Shown here piece after piece: positions 1-13,857 of a stretch of DNA of 64,000 bases. The stretch spans positions 25,291,029-25,355,028 of the forward strand of contig OX467083.1 of the NCBI GenBank assembly GCA_950106755.1, written 5' to 3'. The notes under the pieces were generated by a model. That model searched no databases, was not told where the DNA came from, and saw only the letters and a program-made list of their open reading frames with translations. The position numbers and the translations under genes were made by a program. Position 1 is the first letter of the stretch. Every line of letters begins with the position of its first letter. The stretch comes from Climacium dendroides (Eukaryota > Streptophyta > Bryopsida > Hypnales > Climaciaceae).

Positions 1-620
1 AACTCAGTCACATCTGCTCCAATTTCCGCTTCAATAGCTGCTCGCTTTCGACTTCGTTCAAACGGAGGTATCCAATTCTCTTTCAAAGGCGCTGCAAAAA
101 CCCGATATATATGATCCGTATCCTCAGGTTCTCTAGGGGGAGCTTGCTCTTCAGTTACAACAACGCCACTGTGATGAAGATCTTCATAACTTCGGATCTC
201 CATGTATCGAGCACGTGCTTCAAATGCTTGCTCAGGAGTCAATTCTTTGAATTTTTGAACAGATGCCTCTCTTCGATCTTTCAAATCATCAGGCATACTA
301 TTCCAGAACTTCACCAACGTCTTCACACTGTGTAAGGGTGACAGATTCAGTAGGAGCTCCGGTGGAATACGTGCCATCATGAGCTTCTTCTGCAATTTGT
401 ACTTTTCCAATACCATTTCGCTGTTGGTGATAGACACAGTTAATCCTCCTTCAACGGTGCCTGCAAGACTTTCAATGACTCCAACAGAGGATCCTAAAGC
501 TGCCTAGTACTGTCCTTCCTCTATCGCAAACTCCGTGATCCATAACATTGGTTTCTCATGACCGTTTGCTACAATCCACCAACCGTGCTCCACCCACTTT
601 GAATGAACTTTGGGTGCCAT
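1..620 (-). pseudogene. Unrecognised protein, N-terminal part, with one in-frame stop
   Basis: Read on the minus strand from ATG 620-618, the frame stays open to the window edge (about 206 codons) except for a TAG at 506-504 (codon 39). The stop fits a CAG to TAG change. The upstream bases (a pyrimidine-rich stretch ending TTTTGTAG just before the exon) look like a splice acceptor, so earlier exons may exist to the right. Visible features are a tryptophan-rich start (about residues 9-16), a charged middle part and a basic cluster RSRKRAA near residue 190. I do not recognise the family. It is divergent to the transposase-like gene at 14.7 kb and could be its partner gene in one element. The coding call rests on the long open frame, and the function is unknown. 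Confidence 0.5.
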
Positions 621-3600
621 AATACCCTACAAAATGAAGATGAAATAAATTTCTTTAATTCATAATTGTGAAAGTTGTAAGGTTCAAAAGTTATATTTGA
701 ATTTCAACGACTGTTATGACCACAATATTTGAAATAAATGCTATAAAACTCTTTAAGGTTTTATTCACTTCACAATTGCAAAGAATGTCTTGCTACAATT
801 AACTCTAAACATGGAGTACACATCACCAATGACCAATTGCAATTGATATTTCATTCAAATACTGCAATTTCCAAAGCCACTCCTGCCTAATTTCTCAAGA
901 AATCATTTTCTACATATATGAAATGAAAGTGCTATTGCTTCTTATCATTCACTAAATTCATCATCGTCAATGTTTAACACTTTCAATACCCCCCAAAAAA
1001 AAACTTCCTTCCTATGTAGATTACATGAATTTTCTCTTCATGTGTCTTCAAATATTATACTATATAAAGCAATACATTTTAGGAATACAGAAAATGAAGT
1101 ACAACATCAATTCAAAAAAACAACCACTTAATGACTACTTTATAACTACATCTTCATTGACATAAAGATAAAATTCATACATTTCTACACATGTCATCAT
1201 ATAGCACCGTAATGGTGGCATTCCATTCATTTGTACTACTATATCATACACAATGTAGTGATCTAGACCACGAACCTTACACTTTTTCAGTTTTCCATTA
1301 AAAATTTGTTCATGCATTTAACAAACAAAACATTCATACCTGGCATTGAACTATTCCATAAAAGTATAACAACTTCAACGTAAACAAATAAACATGTAAA
1401 CCATGTGTACAACACATTCATGATTTCTTAATATTCATTCATCATCTTTTCATCCAAAAAAAATTTAACTGCCACTCCAGTGCCACCACTTAAGCTTTCA
1501 TTCACTAAGCCCTCAAATACCTACAAGTAGACTATCATGCAATAAAATTTATTAATTGGGTATTCAAAATATTTCCTATTCTTTTACAATTCAAATATCA
1601 CATACATCATATAGTATGTGCGTTTGAAATGAAGACAAATAGTTCTCATAATCGTATCCTAAAAAACCTACAGAACTCCGTATTTATAGAAATACACAAA
1701 TCACTTCTATGAATTGTCACTTCATAGTTCCATATGCTTATTTACATGCACTTCCAAAAATAACTTCCATAGTGTACACAACTGTCCAAGTATGTCAAAC
1801 TTAAATTTCCAAATTCAATCAAAATAGAATGGAAATTCAAACTTACCTTCTCTACCACTTACACTTGTACATGAGAGACATTTGAAATTTTAAAATATAT
1901 CCCATCTTGTCCTCTAATAGTTTTTTCCTTTCAATTATGAAAAAATCCAATAAATTTATAAAAATTCTAAATTCTATGTCCTCCTCATTCAAATGTTGTG
2001 TTCTACCATTCATGAGTGCTGAAACATCTTTCACACTCTAAAAGTTTACCACAATAATAACTACACAAAGACCTCTATAGAAAATGGGCTTACACCAGAA
2101 AGAATTTCGATTACGAACCTGTTTTCAATGTAAATGTCGCGTACAAATCTACAAACAAGCACAAACCACCAATTCCCTTCGAGGTTGAAATTTAAGTTCT
2201 TCAAGTACGTCAAATTTGTTCTCCTCCAAATATCTATAACATACATGCACATGATGAACATGACTACTATGTCTTCCCTTCTGATTAAAATTCTAGTAAC
2301 AAACAATTCTTTCGTAGTGAAAAAACAATCATTCTTATTTTAATGATCTAATGTACTCAGGCAGAAACACTTAGCTCTCAATAGAAGAACTATAAGAGAA
2401 CTGAAACTTCAAAGATTGAAAATGTTGTGCACATGAACCCTAAACCCTAAACCACAGATTCAATGTACATTACTTTCAAATGCATTTCAAATTCTCTTAA
2501 TATTTTTCAAAAACCATCCATAGAAATAGACATTTAATAAGTTAGATTTCACACATGAAAAGATTGCAGAAACAAATATTTCTAGATATCCTTTCAATCA
2601 TGACTACTTTTGACTACTGATGTGGTTTAGGACTAAATAAGAGGGTTTCGACATTTACAAATTAAGTTCCACTGTTTCAGCATTATGTGCACATTTCAAA
2701 CTCATTGGCGATGTGAATTCACATTCCTTCTCTAACATAACTAATTTCATAAATTGTCCTAATAAGGAGTTAGAGGAAAAAACAGTGTAGATGCTGTAAT
2801 TCGTTTTGCACTTCCAAGTATCCTTATAGCACGTTGGAACGTGAAGCTACCTCTCCTACTTTTCAGTTTCCACGCTTTTCACTCCCCCTATAAGATCTGT
2901 TACATCCAAAAGTAAAATTAACATCTCCACAAACACTTCCTTTTCTAATGATGTTCATGAAAAGGACATTGAACCATTAGCACTCCCTCTAATTGTAAGC
3001 AATGATTACCTTCAATGAGCTATAAATTTTAATAAGGACATTCACATGGAATCATGAATATGACAAATAATTCATGAAGTCCTCTTCATTCAATACAGGA
3101 AGTCTAATTCATTGTACCTAAGCAATCATTGTATATAATAATCAATTTTATTTGATGCTAATTGCCTATGGACTATTCTAAAAAGGAACTACATATTTAA
3201 ACTATAAATTACGCTTTCTACACAATAAAACAAGTTCTAAAGTATTCCAGAGGAAAACATGTCTTTGGCTCTCAACTTGTACACTTCAAAACTAATTCCA
3301 ATTGGTCTAAATATAAAACAATAAATTCAAATAAGTGCCATTGGCATGTAGAATCTTCTGCACATGAACTACAAATTGAAAATCACAATTTCATTCTGTA
3401 TGAAAACGAACTTCCTACACTGTCTCCTACAATGAACCATGTCTCAACTTCTAGAACTTACAACTACTTCCAAGACTGTTCAAAAGGAAAATAAAAACAT
3501 TTCAGTACATTGCAATTGTATGTGGACTTTTCTAAAAAGCAACTTCAGTTTCAAACTACCAATTCACCTCCATTTAAAAGAATCAAACCTATACTACTTT

Positions 3601-6500
3601 CTATAAAGATAAGTGCCTCCTAACTTCTGAAATTTATAAATAATTCAAAGAGTGTTCAAAAGGGAAATAAAGAAATTGAAATACATACTACTTCCATGTA
3701 GATTCCTACATAAATAAATTCCAAACTGAAAGTAGCAAGTTCAATATCTACACATTGGAAGAAGCTTAAAAGTCTTGTATACAGAAAACCGTTTTGCCTT
3801 AAAAATTCTCTAATTAATTCCATGATTATTCAAGAACAAATGAACATGCTAAAATTCAGGTGCCTTCTTCTAAAGTATAACTTAAAATTGAAACTAACAA
3901 TTGTACTTCGTACAATTGGGCATAACATCAAAAAAAATTTATACACAATGAATACTCAACTTCTTCAATCCATAACTAATTCCAATTGTGTTCAATGGAA
4001 AAAAAAGGTGAATTATAGGGCAATGCCTGGTAGTATTTTTTAAAAATGAACTAACAATTGAAACTAGAATTACGCTTCATACATAAGGCTACAACCTCAA
4101 AATATCTGTACCCAAACCTATGTATGAACTTTAAAAATTTATAAAACAACTACCATGCATTACTAAGGAAATAAACAAGTTCAATTAGGTGGCAATTCCA
4201 TGCAGGATTCTCTGAAAATTAAGTAACAATGGAACTTGTCAAATAAACTTCATACAACATACAGAAAGATTAATTATGTTTTATGAAGAACTATGTCTGA
4301 ACTTCATTAACACCTAACCAATTCAAAAAGTGTTAATAAACAACAAACAAAATAACTTACATTACAATTTTATGACTCTTTGTATGAAAATTTCATAAAA
4401 AATTTTGAAACTAATTGAGGTACTTCAAGTAGGCCATGAACTACATTTTTAAAACTATTTCACCTAATTACAACAAGCTATGAACTCTTCAATAGTTTAT
4501 GTAATAGTGAAGTATTATAATCATAATGCCATGTTCTTGAAAAAACAATCTTCAATAGTAAGTTCCAAATTTTCGTAATTAGGATTGTGAACCTCAAGTT
4601 TTTGCATGCCATTACAACTTCTAATAATGTCTTTTTCTATGATTGTTCTTAAAAATATATAAAGGTAAAGTATATTTTACAATGTACATTGGTGGAACGT
4701 GAAGAGAAAACAAAAAATTATAAGTTGAAGAACTCATAATTTAGTAATTCAATTTAAACATTTCATGTTGGGAAAAATATATATATCATAGCTTATGATA
4801 TGAACTTACATCTCTTCTTCTAAAAGATTGTGTACAAAATTAGCCAGAGCTAGGACTTCAGGACATCACCTGATGTGGATGCCGTAGTTGCTTTTGCATG
4901 TACAAGTACACTTAAGGCATGGGGGATTGTCAAGGAAATTCTCTTCGTAAGAGCTTTGTATGCTCTTCAATTTGCCCTACAAACCTGTTGCAACCAATAA
5001 TTAAAAAAATGAATAACTCATTTAAGAACACGCTAATTCCATGTCAACTGCAAAATATGTAAACTCAAACACATTTCAACTAGAGTGATGTTGTACGAAA
5101 ACCAATGACTAAAACACTCCTGCACTGCATTCTGTGTCTAAACATTGCAGGTAGTACTCACATTTCTTACAGAAGGCAATTACTGGAATGTACTACTATT
5201 AAGAACTATGTTTGAACTCCATAAATCTATAACTCCTTGCACAAGTGTTGAAATACTACGAAACGGAACCATCTTCTTCAGAGCTACATTTATGATAGAA
5301 GTTTAAAGAGAACTTCACTTCCCAACAATACATGAAGTGATCATTGATAAAAAATGAATGAAACATCAATCAATTTCATGTAAACCTTTAAAGATCTATT
5401 CATACAGTATTGACACTACCTAAGAATAGTACATTATTCATATGTTTCCTTATGCTATATATGTCATTGGAGATAGGATGATAAGCATTACTTGCTTGTC
5501 ATGCACATAAAATTAATTCGAAGTCTGTGGATTCAATTTTAAATGTTTAGAGTTAAAGTTCAATCTTCCATTCCGTACCCATACTATTGTGAAGTGAATG
5601 AAATCACCTTGTACATTTTGAGTTCCTATAATTTGCAATTAACACAATTCTATATTATGTCATTTCTGTATGCTAAGATAGGATGTACATGAGAAATAAT
5701 GTAGGTAAACAAATATGCACAAAGTACGACTACTACGTGCATCTTGTCAATTCTTAGAAAAAGACACTACTATCAAGAATTCGTTCTCTACAAACTTCCA
5801 CTCTCAAAAAATGGTAGTCATGCGTCTTCCCTAATTTGTGACTCATGAAAACAGGCAACCTCAATGAATAATGTTTTCAATGGGAATTCCAATCATAGAT
5901 TTAATTAATGTCTTATCAATTTTTGCAACAAAGATTACTTTATCTCATGTTCACTGGAATGTTCGTAAATGCACTTTCAGGTACTTCAACTTATGTACTT
6001 TTAATAGTTCGTTTCAAAGCATCACTTCTTTTATACTTCGTTTTTATGATAACCAAAAATTGGGATTGAACCATATGTCTTTCATTACACTTGTTCTATA
6101 GTCACTGCCACTTGACTATTGAATGAGACCAAAATTCTCTGAAATAAAAGTTAAACTTCTTATGCTCATAACTAGTGAAGTAGTGAATGAGGACAAAATT
6201 TCTTAAAATACAAGTTGAACTTGTTGTGCTCTCAAGTAGCATGAATTTGTTTCAACAATTTCCTTGTGTGTAGGATCTTCATTTCTTTTATTCAATTAAA
6301 ACCTCATATACTCTTTTGGCAAGATTGACTTCACAAAATTTTGTTATTGGAGTTTATTATTTGATAACATTATCTTTCAAGATTTTTGAATAATGCAGAT
6401 CTAAAGCAATCAATAAAAGGGAAAGGTAAAGTTCTAATAACAGAACATAAATTTAAAGTGATCATTTCAGTGGAATAAACTGTCATGAACTGTCATAGCT
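621..6500. other. AT-rich non-coding stretch, C/A-rich on the plus strand
   Basis: No ORF here looks like a real gene. The plus strand is richer in A and C than in T and G, and words such as AACTTC and TACTTC recur throughout. A telomere-like AACCCTAAACCCTAAACC lies near 2,446. The stretch lies upstream of the minus-strand exon at 1-620 and may be intron or leader of that gene. The degenerate tandem repeat inside it is listed separately. Confidence 0.5.
3110..4560. repeat. Strongly diverged tandem repeat, period about 170 bp
   Basis: A unit pattern recurs: AACTTC, a stretch like CATAACTAATTC, then GTGTTCAAAAGG, AAATAAA, CAATTCCATG and GATTCTTCTAAAA. Comparable starts lie near 3,275, 3,450, 3,620, 3,955, 4,125 and 4,300, so spacings are about 168-175 bp or twice that. 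A further similar block lies near 5,215. Copies differ heavily, which implies an old satellite-like array. Boundaries are approximate. Confidence 0.5.
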
Positions 6501-7700
6501 AAAGTTGTAGCTATCACTGGCTTCTTGGCAGACAATACCAGGAACTACAAGGACAACTGCAGTGGAAACGGAGACGGTGAGCAAGGACAAAGGGTGTTGG
6601 TTTCGGTCAAGTCACACGCAGGAAACTACTTAGCAGGCCAGCAATTACCAAGCAACTACTGTGCAAGCTGGAAACCCACAAACCTGGCCATTTCATCTGT
6701 ATTGTCTCCGTCGAAGGCACAAATGACAAATTCACGTACTCTCTTCCTCTGACGCACTACTTATGAATTCATGCTTTCTTTTTGCCATTTTCGTTTTCTC
6801 TATTGCCAGTGCAAGTTCTAAATATCTGGACAGGGTTGTCGACAGGACAGTGCTATTGCCAGTGCAACTTCTAAATCGGTGGACAGGGTTTTGGGAAGGA
6901 CAGTGCATTGCATAGCAATTTTGAAGGCACATGCAACTCATGATTGGCAGCTCTAATAGAAGCGTCAGGTGCAGATTCAACAACGAACTCAACCTGAGAA
7001 GGTAATTCATATTCTAAGTTTCTAATTAGTCTTCCATTCAATTGTAACATGCGGTCCTCTTGGAATTGAGACTAAAATGCTGAAGGTTGAGCAACTTTAG
7101 ACTAACTGTTCAAGATCTACGTTTCTCACAATACTAAGTGACTGGTGTGTTCAATAACAATTAATCCCTGGTACTATGAAGCATCCACTCTATGGAAATG
7201 AAGGGTGCCATTCAAATTTTGCTGATGAATTAGAAAACAGATCTCTGTCATTGTACTTCAAGAGTTGTAGACTCGGTGGAATTCAGAAACAGTTGAACAC
7301 ACAAACTGAATTCAATTTTATTACTCTTTTGATTGTCATCTACCTTCAAGCCTGTCTTATTGAATACATAACTTTGAAAAGAAAATGGAAGCAAGAAAAC
7401 GTAGTTTTAGCTAAGAATTATACTAAGCAGCTTTGTCGTGGAAAAATAACGAAGAACATCACTCACACATTCTAGAGCACTTCGTCACTGTCCAAGTAGT
7501 CAGTTGAAAATTAAAATCTTCAGATCCTTCACTGCTGTGTTCACTGAAATGCACAGAAAACAATTAGTTAGCGTAGTACAAGAAGTCTGTGTGTGAGCAA
7601 CAGAACTGTCGTGAAGTGTTTTAATTTTTCACGAGTACAAACCATGTTGTTCCCACCTTTCCTGCATTTCAGAGAGCATCGTACTTGACAAAAAGTTCTT
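6501..7700. other. Non-coding stretch with a 53-bp tandem duplication
   Basis: Short open frames occur at 6,525-6,752 and 7,176-7,475, but neither resembles a known protein. A 53-bp unit beginning TATTGCCAGTGCAA is present twice, at 6,801 and 6,854, with several differences. Confidence 0.45.
6801..6906. repeat. 53-bp direct tandem duplication
   Basis: Two adjacent copies start TATTGCCAGTGCAA at 6,801 and 6,854. Both continue with TTCTAAAT, then GGACAGGGTT and AGGACAGTGC. Confidence 0.75.
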
Positions 7701-8087
7701 CATGCGGGGTAGGCAATCATGGACATGAATTGTTCTTACTATCACTGAAGAAGAAAGGGGACATGCAGGTCCAGAGATTACCTATTGGGAGCCGAAATCT
7801 GCGGATGAAGGCAGAAGACAAAATTCATTGATCGGAAACCTCCAACGTAGCGTCCGTTCAGGTGAATGCCCTTGAACCCTTCCCTGATCACTTCACATAA
7901 CCTTCAGGCTTCACTTCACTTTGAATAACATCTTCACTGAACTAAATAAAACAGCACTGGCAGCAACATTGTACTACAAAACCTACGAAACCGGACTGCC
8001 ATTGTGTACGCGAGGGAGCAAACAAAATGACCGACTAACAAAGGAAGCTGTGCAAGTCAGAAATCAAGCCGGAAAATCACCTGAGAA

Positions 8088-8152
8088 GCAACGGAAGGGG
8101 AGAAGCAACGGAAGTGGAGAAGCACCGGAAGGGGGAGAAGCAAGTGGCGAGA
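8088..8152. repeat. 16-18 bp tandem repeat (GAGAAGCAACGGAAG)
   Basis: Four adjacent units of the form GAGAAGCAACGGAAGNG with small changes. They fall in an 87-codon open frame (7,921-8,184) that I do not regard as a proven gene. Confidence 0.65.
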
Positions 8153-8300
8153 GGAAAACGGAGCACGGCAGCTGTACTTTCTAAAACCAAAGAAGGCAGC
8201 TGTAGACTAAAGCTGAAAACAGTCGTTGCAGCGGCGCCGATGTGCCAAGTCCCTGCACCGCTGGTGAGTACGTAAGCCCTCCTATTTCAAGATTCCTGTA

Positions 8301-8494
8301 ACATAAAAGCTACAGTTACCCTCTGCGGTCGCGGAGGGTCACTGTTCATATCTGCTGCTCCGAACTCCCTAAACGGTAGGTTGAACTTTTCAATCTAGAA
8401 ACATAAAAGCTACAGTTACCCTCCGCGGCCGCGGAGGGTCACTGTTCATACATATCTGCTGCTCCAAACTCCCTGAACGGTAAGCTGAAATTTT
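8301..8494. repeat. 100-bp direct repeat, each copy with a GC-rich palindrome
   Basis: Two copies start ACATAAAAGCTACAGTTACC at exactly 8,301 and 8,401. The second copy carries a perfect 20-bp palindrome, CCCTCCGCGGCCGCGGAGGG (8,419-8,438). The first has the same site with two changes at 8,319-8,338. Both continue into GTCACTGTTCATA and CTGCTGCTCC, and copy 2 has four extra bases (CATA). This could be a protein-binding site or a structural element. Confidence 0.85.
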
Positions 8495-9420
8495 CGAGAA
8501 ATTATTTAAAAAAACAAAAACGGAACTGAGCTACAATTAGCTGGGAGTCCGGACTCCGGTAGTCCGATTTCCACGCAAAGTGCGGCCGCTAGTGCTGTGT
8601 TTTCACACACCAGCCTTCCTACAGCCTTCTGTACTCTAGTGTAGTGCAACTTCTTTCTTTTTTGTCGCACTTTCCCCCGGAGGGATAATTTTCTTTACAC
8701 TGAATTCAGAAATGAAACTGCAAACGGAAAAACAACTGCGGGGTAGGGGTTAGGGTTTACCGCTTCCCTGAATTTCTGCCCGCACCGTACTGGACTTGTA
8801 CTGTCGTTCTCCCCTTGCGATAATGCAAAATACTGCAGCAACTGGTTGCATGAGTGGAAGAGTACACCCCGCACATCTGCACCATCCCTGCAAGATGTAG
8901 TACCTCCGCCTTTTAGAAGTAGTGAATTTCAGGAGTCCACAGTTACATAGACGTGACCCGAGGAACCCAACATTTACAACTTCTAGCATTCCTCTAAGAA
9001 AGAAAACAGTGGTGGGCGTTACCATCGCGACCCTGTACCTATTTTCTATCATATACTGGCTGAGTTACGGAGTGGCTACGAAGCCAATTCGAGCAAATGA
9101 CGGAGTGGCGCGGAAGCCTCAACCTGATTTCTGCTACTCTAGGTTTCGGAGCTCACTATTTGTACTCAATTGCCGGTATTTCTAATTGCTTTGTCAAAAC
9201 TGATACCGCCGTCATGCACGAGAGAGGAAACACTTTCAGACGAACTCACTAATCGAATTGAAGCCTGTCCGTAGCGCCCCCTGTTGCAGAGAAATTTCAA
9301 CTACTCTAGGGTTAGCAGCTCAAAATTTTTACTCGCTTGCTGCTCTTTCAGATCGTCTGCTTGGAAATCAGTAGGCCGTCATGCAGGAGAGAGGAAACCC
9401 TAAAACCCTAAACTTTATTT

Positions 9421-12400
9421 GGAAGGATGATGAAAGTCGGGAACTCCTAACGCAATACTAATGGGATTTCTAGTCCCGCTCTGCAATCGGCAAACTTTTT
9501 TTTAGTGAAAACAGAACTTGCACGTCAATTAACAAAAATCTTGCTGGAGAGGGATTTCTATTAGTTCAATTAAAACAAACAATTTTGGTAAGGAAGAGGA
9601 GTTTGACATCATGTAGTTGTTGTTATTTCTTAATTGTTTTCACACAGTAGTACAAGTTTGAGCGATTGCGAGCGCAATTTAAATTAAATTTTTTTTGACA
9701 AACTATGAATTCACTAGGAATTTATAAAGTGTTCAACTCAAAAGAGTCAGTATACTACCTTAAAACTAGGAAAATCGAAATCTGAAATGCTCATTTCACT
9801 ACCAAATGTCGTCAAAATATTTTCTATTATAGAAGGTCCAAAAAGACCATTTTTTCAATGAACTACACACAAAAAAATCAGAATTTCTTAATGAGGTCAG
9901 TGTTCACTCCATAATTGTTATTTAACCCGAAAGTGCATGATCAACCGTATATGGTGGATCTGAAAGTTTAGTCTCAGCTTGGGATGGGCAGTTAAATTCA
10001 TATGACCGTTATAGAAATTTTGGGGGCCAGTTCTTAGGATTAACTGTTGAGAACTTTAATTTTCCACTGGAAAAGTTGAACATTTGATTTTTGAAATTTT
10101 CTTAAAGCCATGTTTGTCCACTAGTGGTAGAGTGAAGCTTGCTATTTTTTCCTCATGATCCCAACTTTGCCAATTTCACTAGACATCAGATGTAGAAAAT
10201 TGTACTCATCCATTTGATTTGAAAATGGTCTCAATGGAAAGAACTTAGTGTTTTCATGATTTTCACCATTGACAATTTAAACAAGCAAGTGTTGATTTGG
10301 AGTTATTTGCAATTCATACGTATAGAGAAAGCTACATTTCAATAATTGGAAAGTGTATTGTGTACTTAATTTGATAGGTTTTCATGTGAAATTAAGTTTT
10401 TTGAAAGTGCATTCTAGTGTGCTTACACAATTTGTAGTTGTTCATGTCACCTCCAATTCCAAAATAATTTTATGTGTAAAGATATGGAGCATTGTGGGGA
10501 GAGACATCATACTACTATTAAAAAATGAACATTTCTCTTGTTATAATCTCACAACTCATATGCAATTTTCCACTCAAAATAGGTGAACATACTAATAAAG
10601 CAAGCTCTTTAAACATATGTACAGTTAGATTTTTGTAGAAACTCAATTTGCTTCATTGGGGTTAACTGTAAGGCCATGCTATTTTTTCATAGTGAAAACA
10701 CAGTTGAAAAGGCTTGGGCATTTATGGGTTAAGACATGCGTTGTGGCCCACATATCACATACTTCATTTCCTAGGCGACAAGAATGTGTCATTTGTCCAC
10801 AATGGGCTGTTTTATCTTAGATGTTGTGATTAGAAAGTAAAAACACATATAAAATTACAGTCATTAGATAAGAATGTTATATGTAGAAACCTCTTATTAA
10901 CTTGATTTGCAATTGAACTATATTGGAGGTAAGTTTAGGAAGGGCAAATAAATTCTAGAGATGTGCACTTGTTTCATGAGACTAATGCAAGTGGAATCAT
11001 GATTTTCAGATGGAAATTGTTATGTTCTTGAATTTATGAAGTAGTTTGCCCTAAAATTGTGAAAGCACCCATAGTGTAGAGTTAAGAACACCCTTTTGAC
11101 AACTCATGTCCACCTTCCCCTGTATCAATCAGTACTCACGTATCCAACAATGAAGGAGTGGCACAGTACTTCATTAAGAATTAATGCATTTTTCCCAGTC
11201 AAACAATAAGAGAAGTAAACAAATTTAGATGATTTCTAAGGTGAATTTCAGACCAATCACAGAGTGTTATATTTACGTAGCTAACGGCTATATTGGCTAG
11301 TCTACCAGAAGTGGTTATTGAAGCAACCCTGGAAGAGGTATTTGCATTCTGGAGTCAGAAATTGCGTTCTAGGGAAAGCGGAATAGCTCCCAATAGTTTT
11401 TAGGTAATTATGTTGTGAAGAAATATGCAATTCGCATTTAAGTTTCAAATTTAATGCAAAATAAGTAAATATAATTAAATTTCTCTTTGAATTAATTTTA
11501 AAATTTCAATGAAGAATGTACTTTGAATTTGTTCCAAGTTTGGAGCAAGTGCTACGAGAGATGTTCTGAATTGTAAACTGTGCCAGTAACCCCCAAAGAG
11601 GGGGATAATGACATGAGTGGAAGATCACAACATCTCTCAAATTTTTTAAATGAAGTGACCACGTTCTCTAAGACATTGTCCATGTACAGGAGAATGTGAG
11701 GTTGACGTGCATGCCATTTTTTGGAATGTTGAGTCACTTTCAGAATATTTCAGAACTCGTAGATTATTTTCATTTTCAATCCCGAAGTGAATAAGAATGG
11801 AGGTGACTATTTCCAATATGTTGTCCAAAGATGCTTGAATAGGTCGTACTACAAGTTTTTGAGGCCTTGGAGACAATTGATCCTGTCTATGAACATTTGT
11901 TGTACAAAATGTATTCATTGGTTACTAATGTCACTAAATTCCCGATAGGGAGTTGAAGACATTATTGACAAATCACAATTTCTCCCACATCATTTGCACT
12001 GAGGTAGCGAGGGGAGTTCAGTGGTTAGATTCTATACATTGTATAGTTTTCATAGTTAGATCATTACAATTAAAAATTCAATTTTGAATGAAATAATTTA
12101 TTTTTTAATTTATTTCAATTCTTACAGAAATACATGAGTGTAAATAAGTACTAGACAAGAAATAGATACACGAAATAATGATGATTGAAGTTACATAATT
12201 TTATATTTGTACAGTATGAATAATTTGAAGGTAGTTCACTTCAGGAAAATGTAAATTTTTCCTTTTTTGTTGAGAAATTATAATTCCTCTTGGATTTGAT
12301 TTATGAAACAAGTGCAGAACTTCAGAAATAATGTTGTCCTCTTGAAATTTACAACATAATATTCAAATAGTAAACGGAGGTGGTAATAGGCTTTTGTACC

Positions 12401-13857
12401 TCCTATGGGCTTGATTTGGAAGTGAGCAATATTAATGAGTACTTGCAGGTTTACTTTCGAAATGAATACACACTTTCATAAATTATCTTGCACTCATGAA
12501 TTTGACAACAAAATATTGAAATTGACAATGAAGGTGGTAATAGGCTTGTCGATGTACTTTTGAGACAACATGTATGTAATTAGTACAAAAGAGATCCTGG
12601 AGTTCTCGTAAGCAACTTACAGAGCTAGCTAATTTGTAGGTGGAGAACGGAACATGCTAATTCATGTGAAAGAAGTTCTGATCCAATTTGTACTAAATCC
12701 TTACTCCATCCAATTCCCTGCATGAGACAAATACATTAGTAGAATCATTTTCTTTTTTTGAATGGATGAAATGAACACAATGTTTTTGAACATGAATAAT
12801 ACGTACTGAAAAGTATAATTTAAGCATATTACATTGAATATACATCCATTTGGTTGATAATTTGATGTTTCATCATTCATAGTTAAATGTATTAATTTTG
12901 AAATTTATGTTTCATCAATGAATACAAAGTTTCTAATCTTATGAGAAGCGTACATTGGGAACCATATGAAGTTGATGGACGTGCTTGTGCGTATTCTGAA
13001 ATTTGTGCAAGTCGATGTGTACACAATGAAATTCATTATGTATTGTATGAAGTCATTGTCCTTCGTACTAACTTCACATACCTTGAGCAGGTATCTACGT
13101 TCTGCGTTGAATGCTACGGAAATTGGCTTGTGAATTGCAATGAGCCATATGGAATGTATGTCCGGGAAATCTAAGATACAGGTATGATAAAACCAAACGT
13201 ATCCTATGTTTGTAGGAAATTAACGATATCATTGACATTTAGGAATTGATATTTTTCATAGGCTACATAAGACTTCTTAAAGATTGACATTATTATTCCT
13301 GAACTCAAAAATTATTTCTACAATTATGCAGTTCTAGTCTTTCTGTGAACATAAATAATTCTTAGGAAGTTGAATGCAAATAGAATGAATGGAAGTTGTG
13401 CATGTGGGCAACAATATGATGGTTTTTGAAAAAAAATTAATATCAACAACTGCGAATTTATAAATGTTTTTGGAGTCTACTTTTGCCTGTTTTTTTAGGT
13501 TACATGGGCATAATTTTTGATGTGAGGCACCATTAATTAAGGAATGTCAAATTCCTATGAAAGTAAACGATGACTCAATCATAATTAACAATTTCGAAAA
13601 TTCTGGAAAACAATGGAGACTATAGGTATGTACATGAAATCCTTTTTTACACCGCAAGGGACAATGGTATTTAAAGGATTAAAGAACATATTTTTCTTGA
13701 TCCAATTAAAAATAAAAAACGTCTGTATAAAGAAGATTTCATTTCTGTTGAAGACATAATCCATGTGCTTATACAGAAAAGAACAGTACTATAACAATGC
13801 ACAACCTTATGTACTGGATACGAAAATTTTGTGCAATGGAATTTGAAAAAAAAGTGA
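9421..13857. other. AT-rich non-coding stretch, G/T-rich on the plus strand
   Basis: No convincing gene. The plus strand has more T and G than A and C, the opposite of 0.6-6.5 kb, and GAAGT words are common. Two diverged units sharing GGTGGTAATAGGCTT lie near 12,375 and 12,530 (about 155 bp apart). A possible TTAA-bounded element is listed separately. Confidence 0.45.
9922..10732. mobile_element. Possible TTAA-bounded MITE (weak)
   Basis: TTAACCC at 9,922 and GGGTTAA ending at 10,732 form an inverted pair. Weaker inverted similarity continues inward (GAAAGTGCAT versus ATAAATGCCC on the opposite strand). TTAA duplications with CCC ends are typical of piggyBac-type elements. The short match makes this uncertain. 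Confidence 0.25.

Larger units (their letters stand above)
7701..9420. promoter_or_regulatory. GC-richer promoter-like island
   Basis: This stretch is clearly richer in G, C and CpG than its surroundings. It contains GCGGCCGC words (8,426 and 8,581), a strong donor-like site GTGAGTACGTAAG near 8,264 and telomere-like AAACCCTA words near 9,400. The strand composition flips around it: A/C-rich to the left and T/G-rich to the right. That fits a shared start region for divergent transcription towards 1-620 (-) and 14,703 (+). No TATA box or start site can be fixed from sequence alone. Confidence 0.35.

Noticed and set aside
2446..2463. Telomere-like AACCCTAAACCCTAAACC
   Set aside because: Only two or three units and interstitial. 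Similar short words recur at 9.4 and 58.0 kb. Not a telomere.
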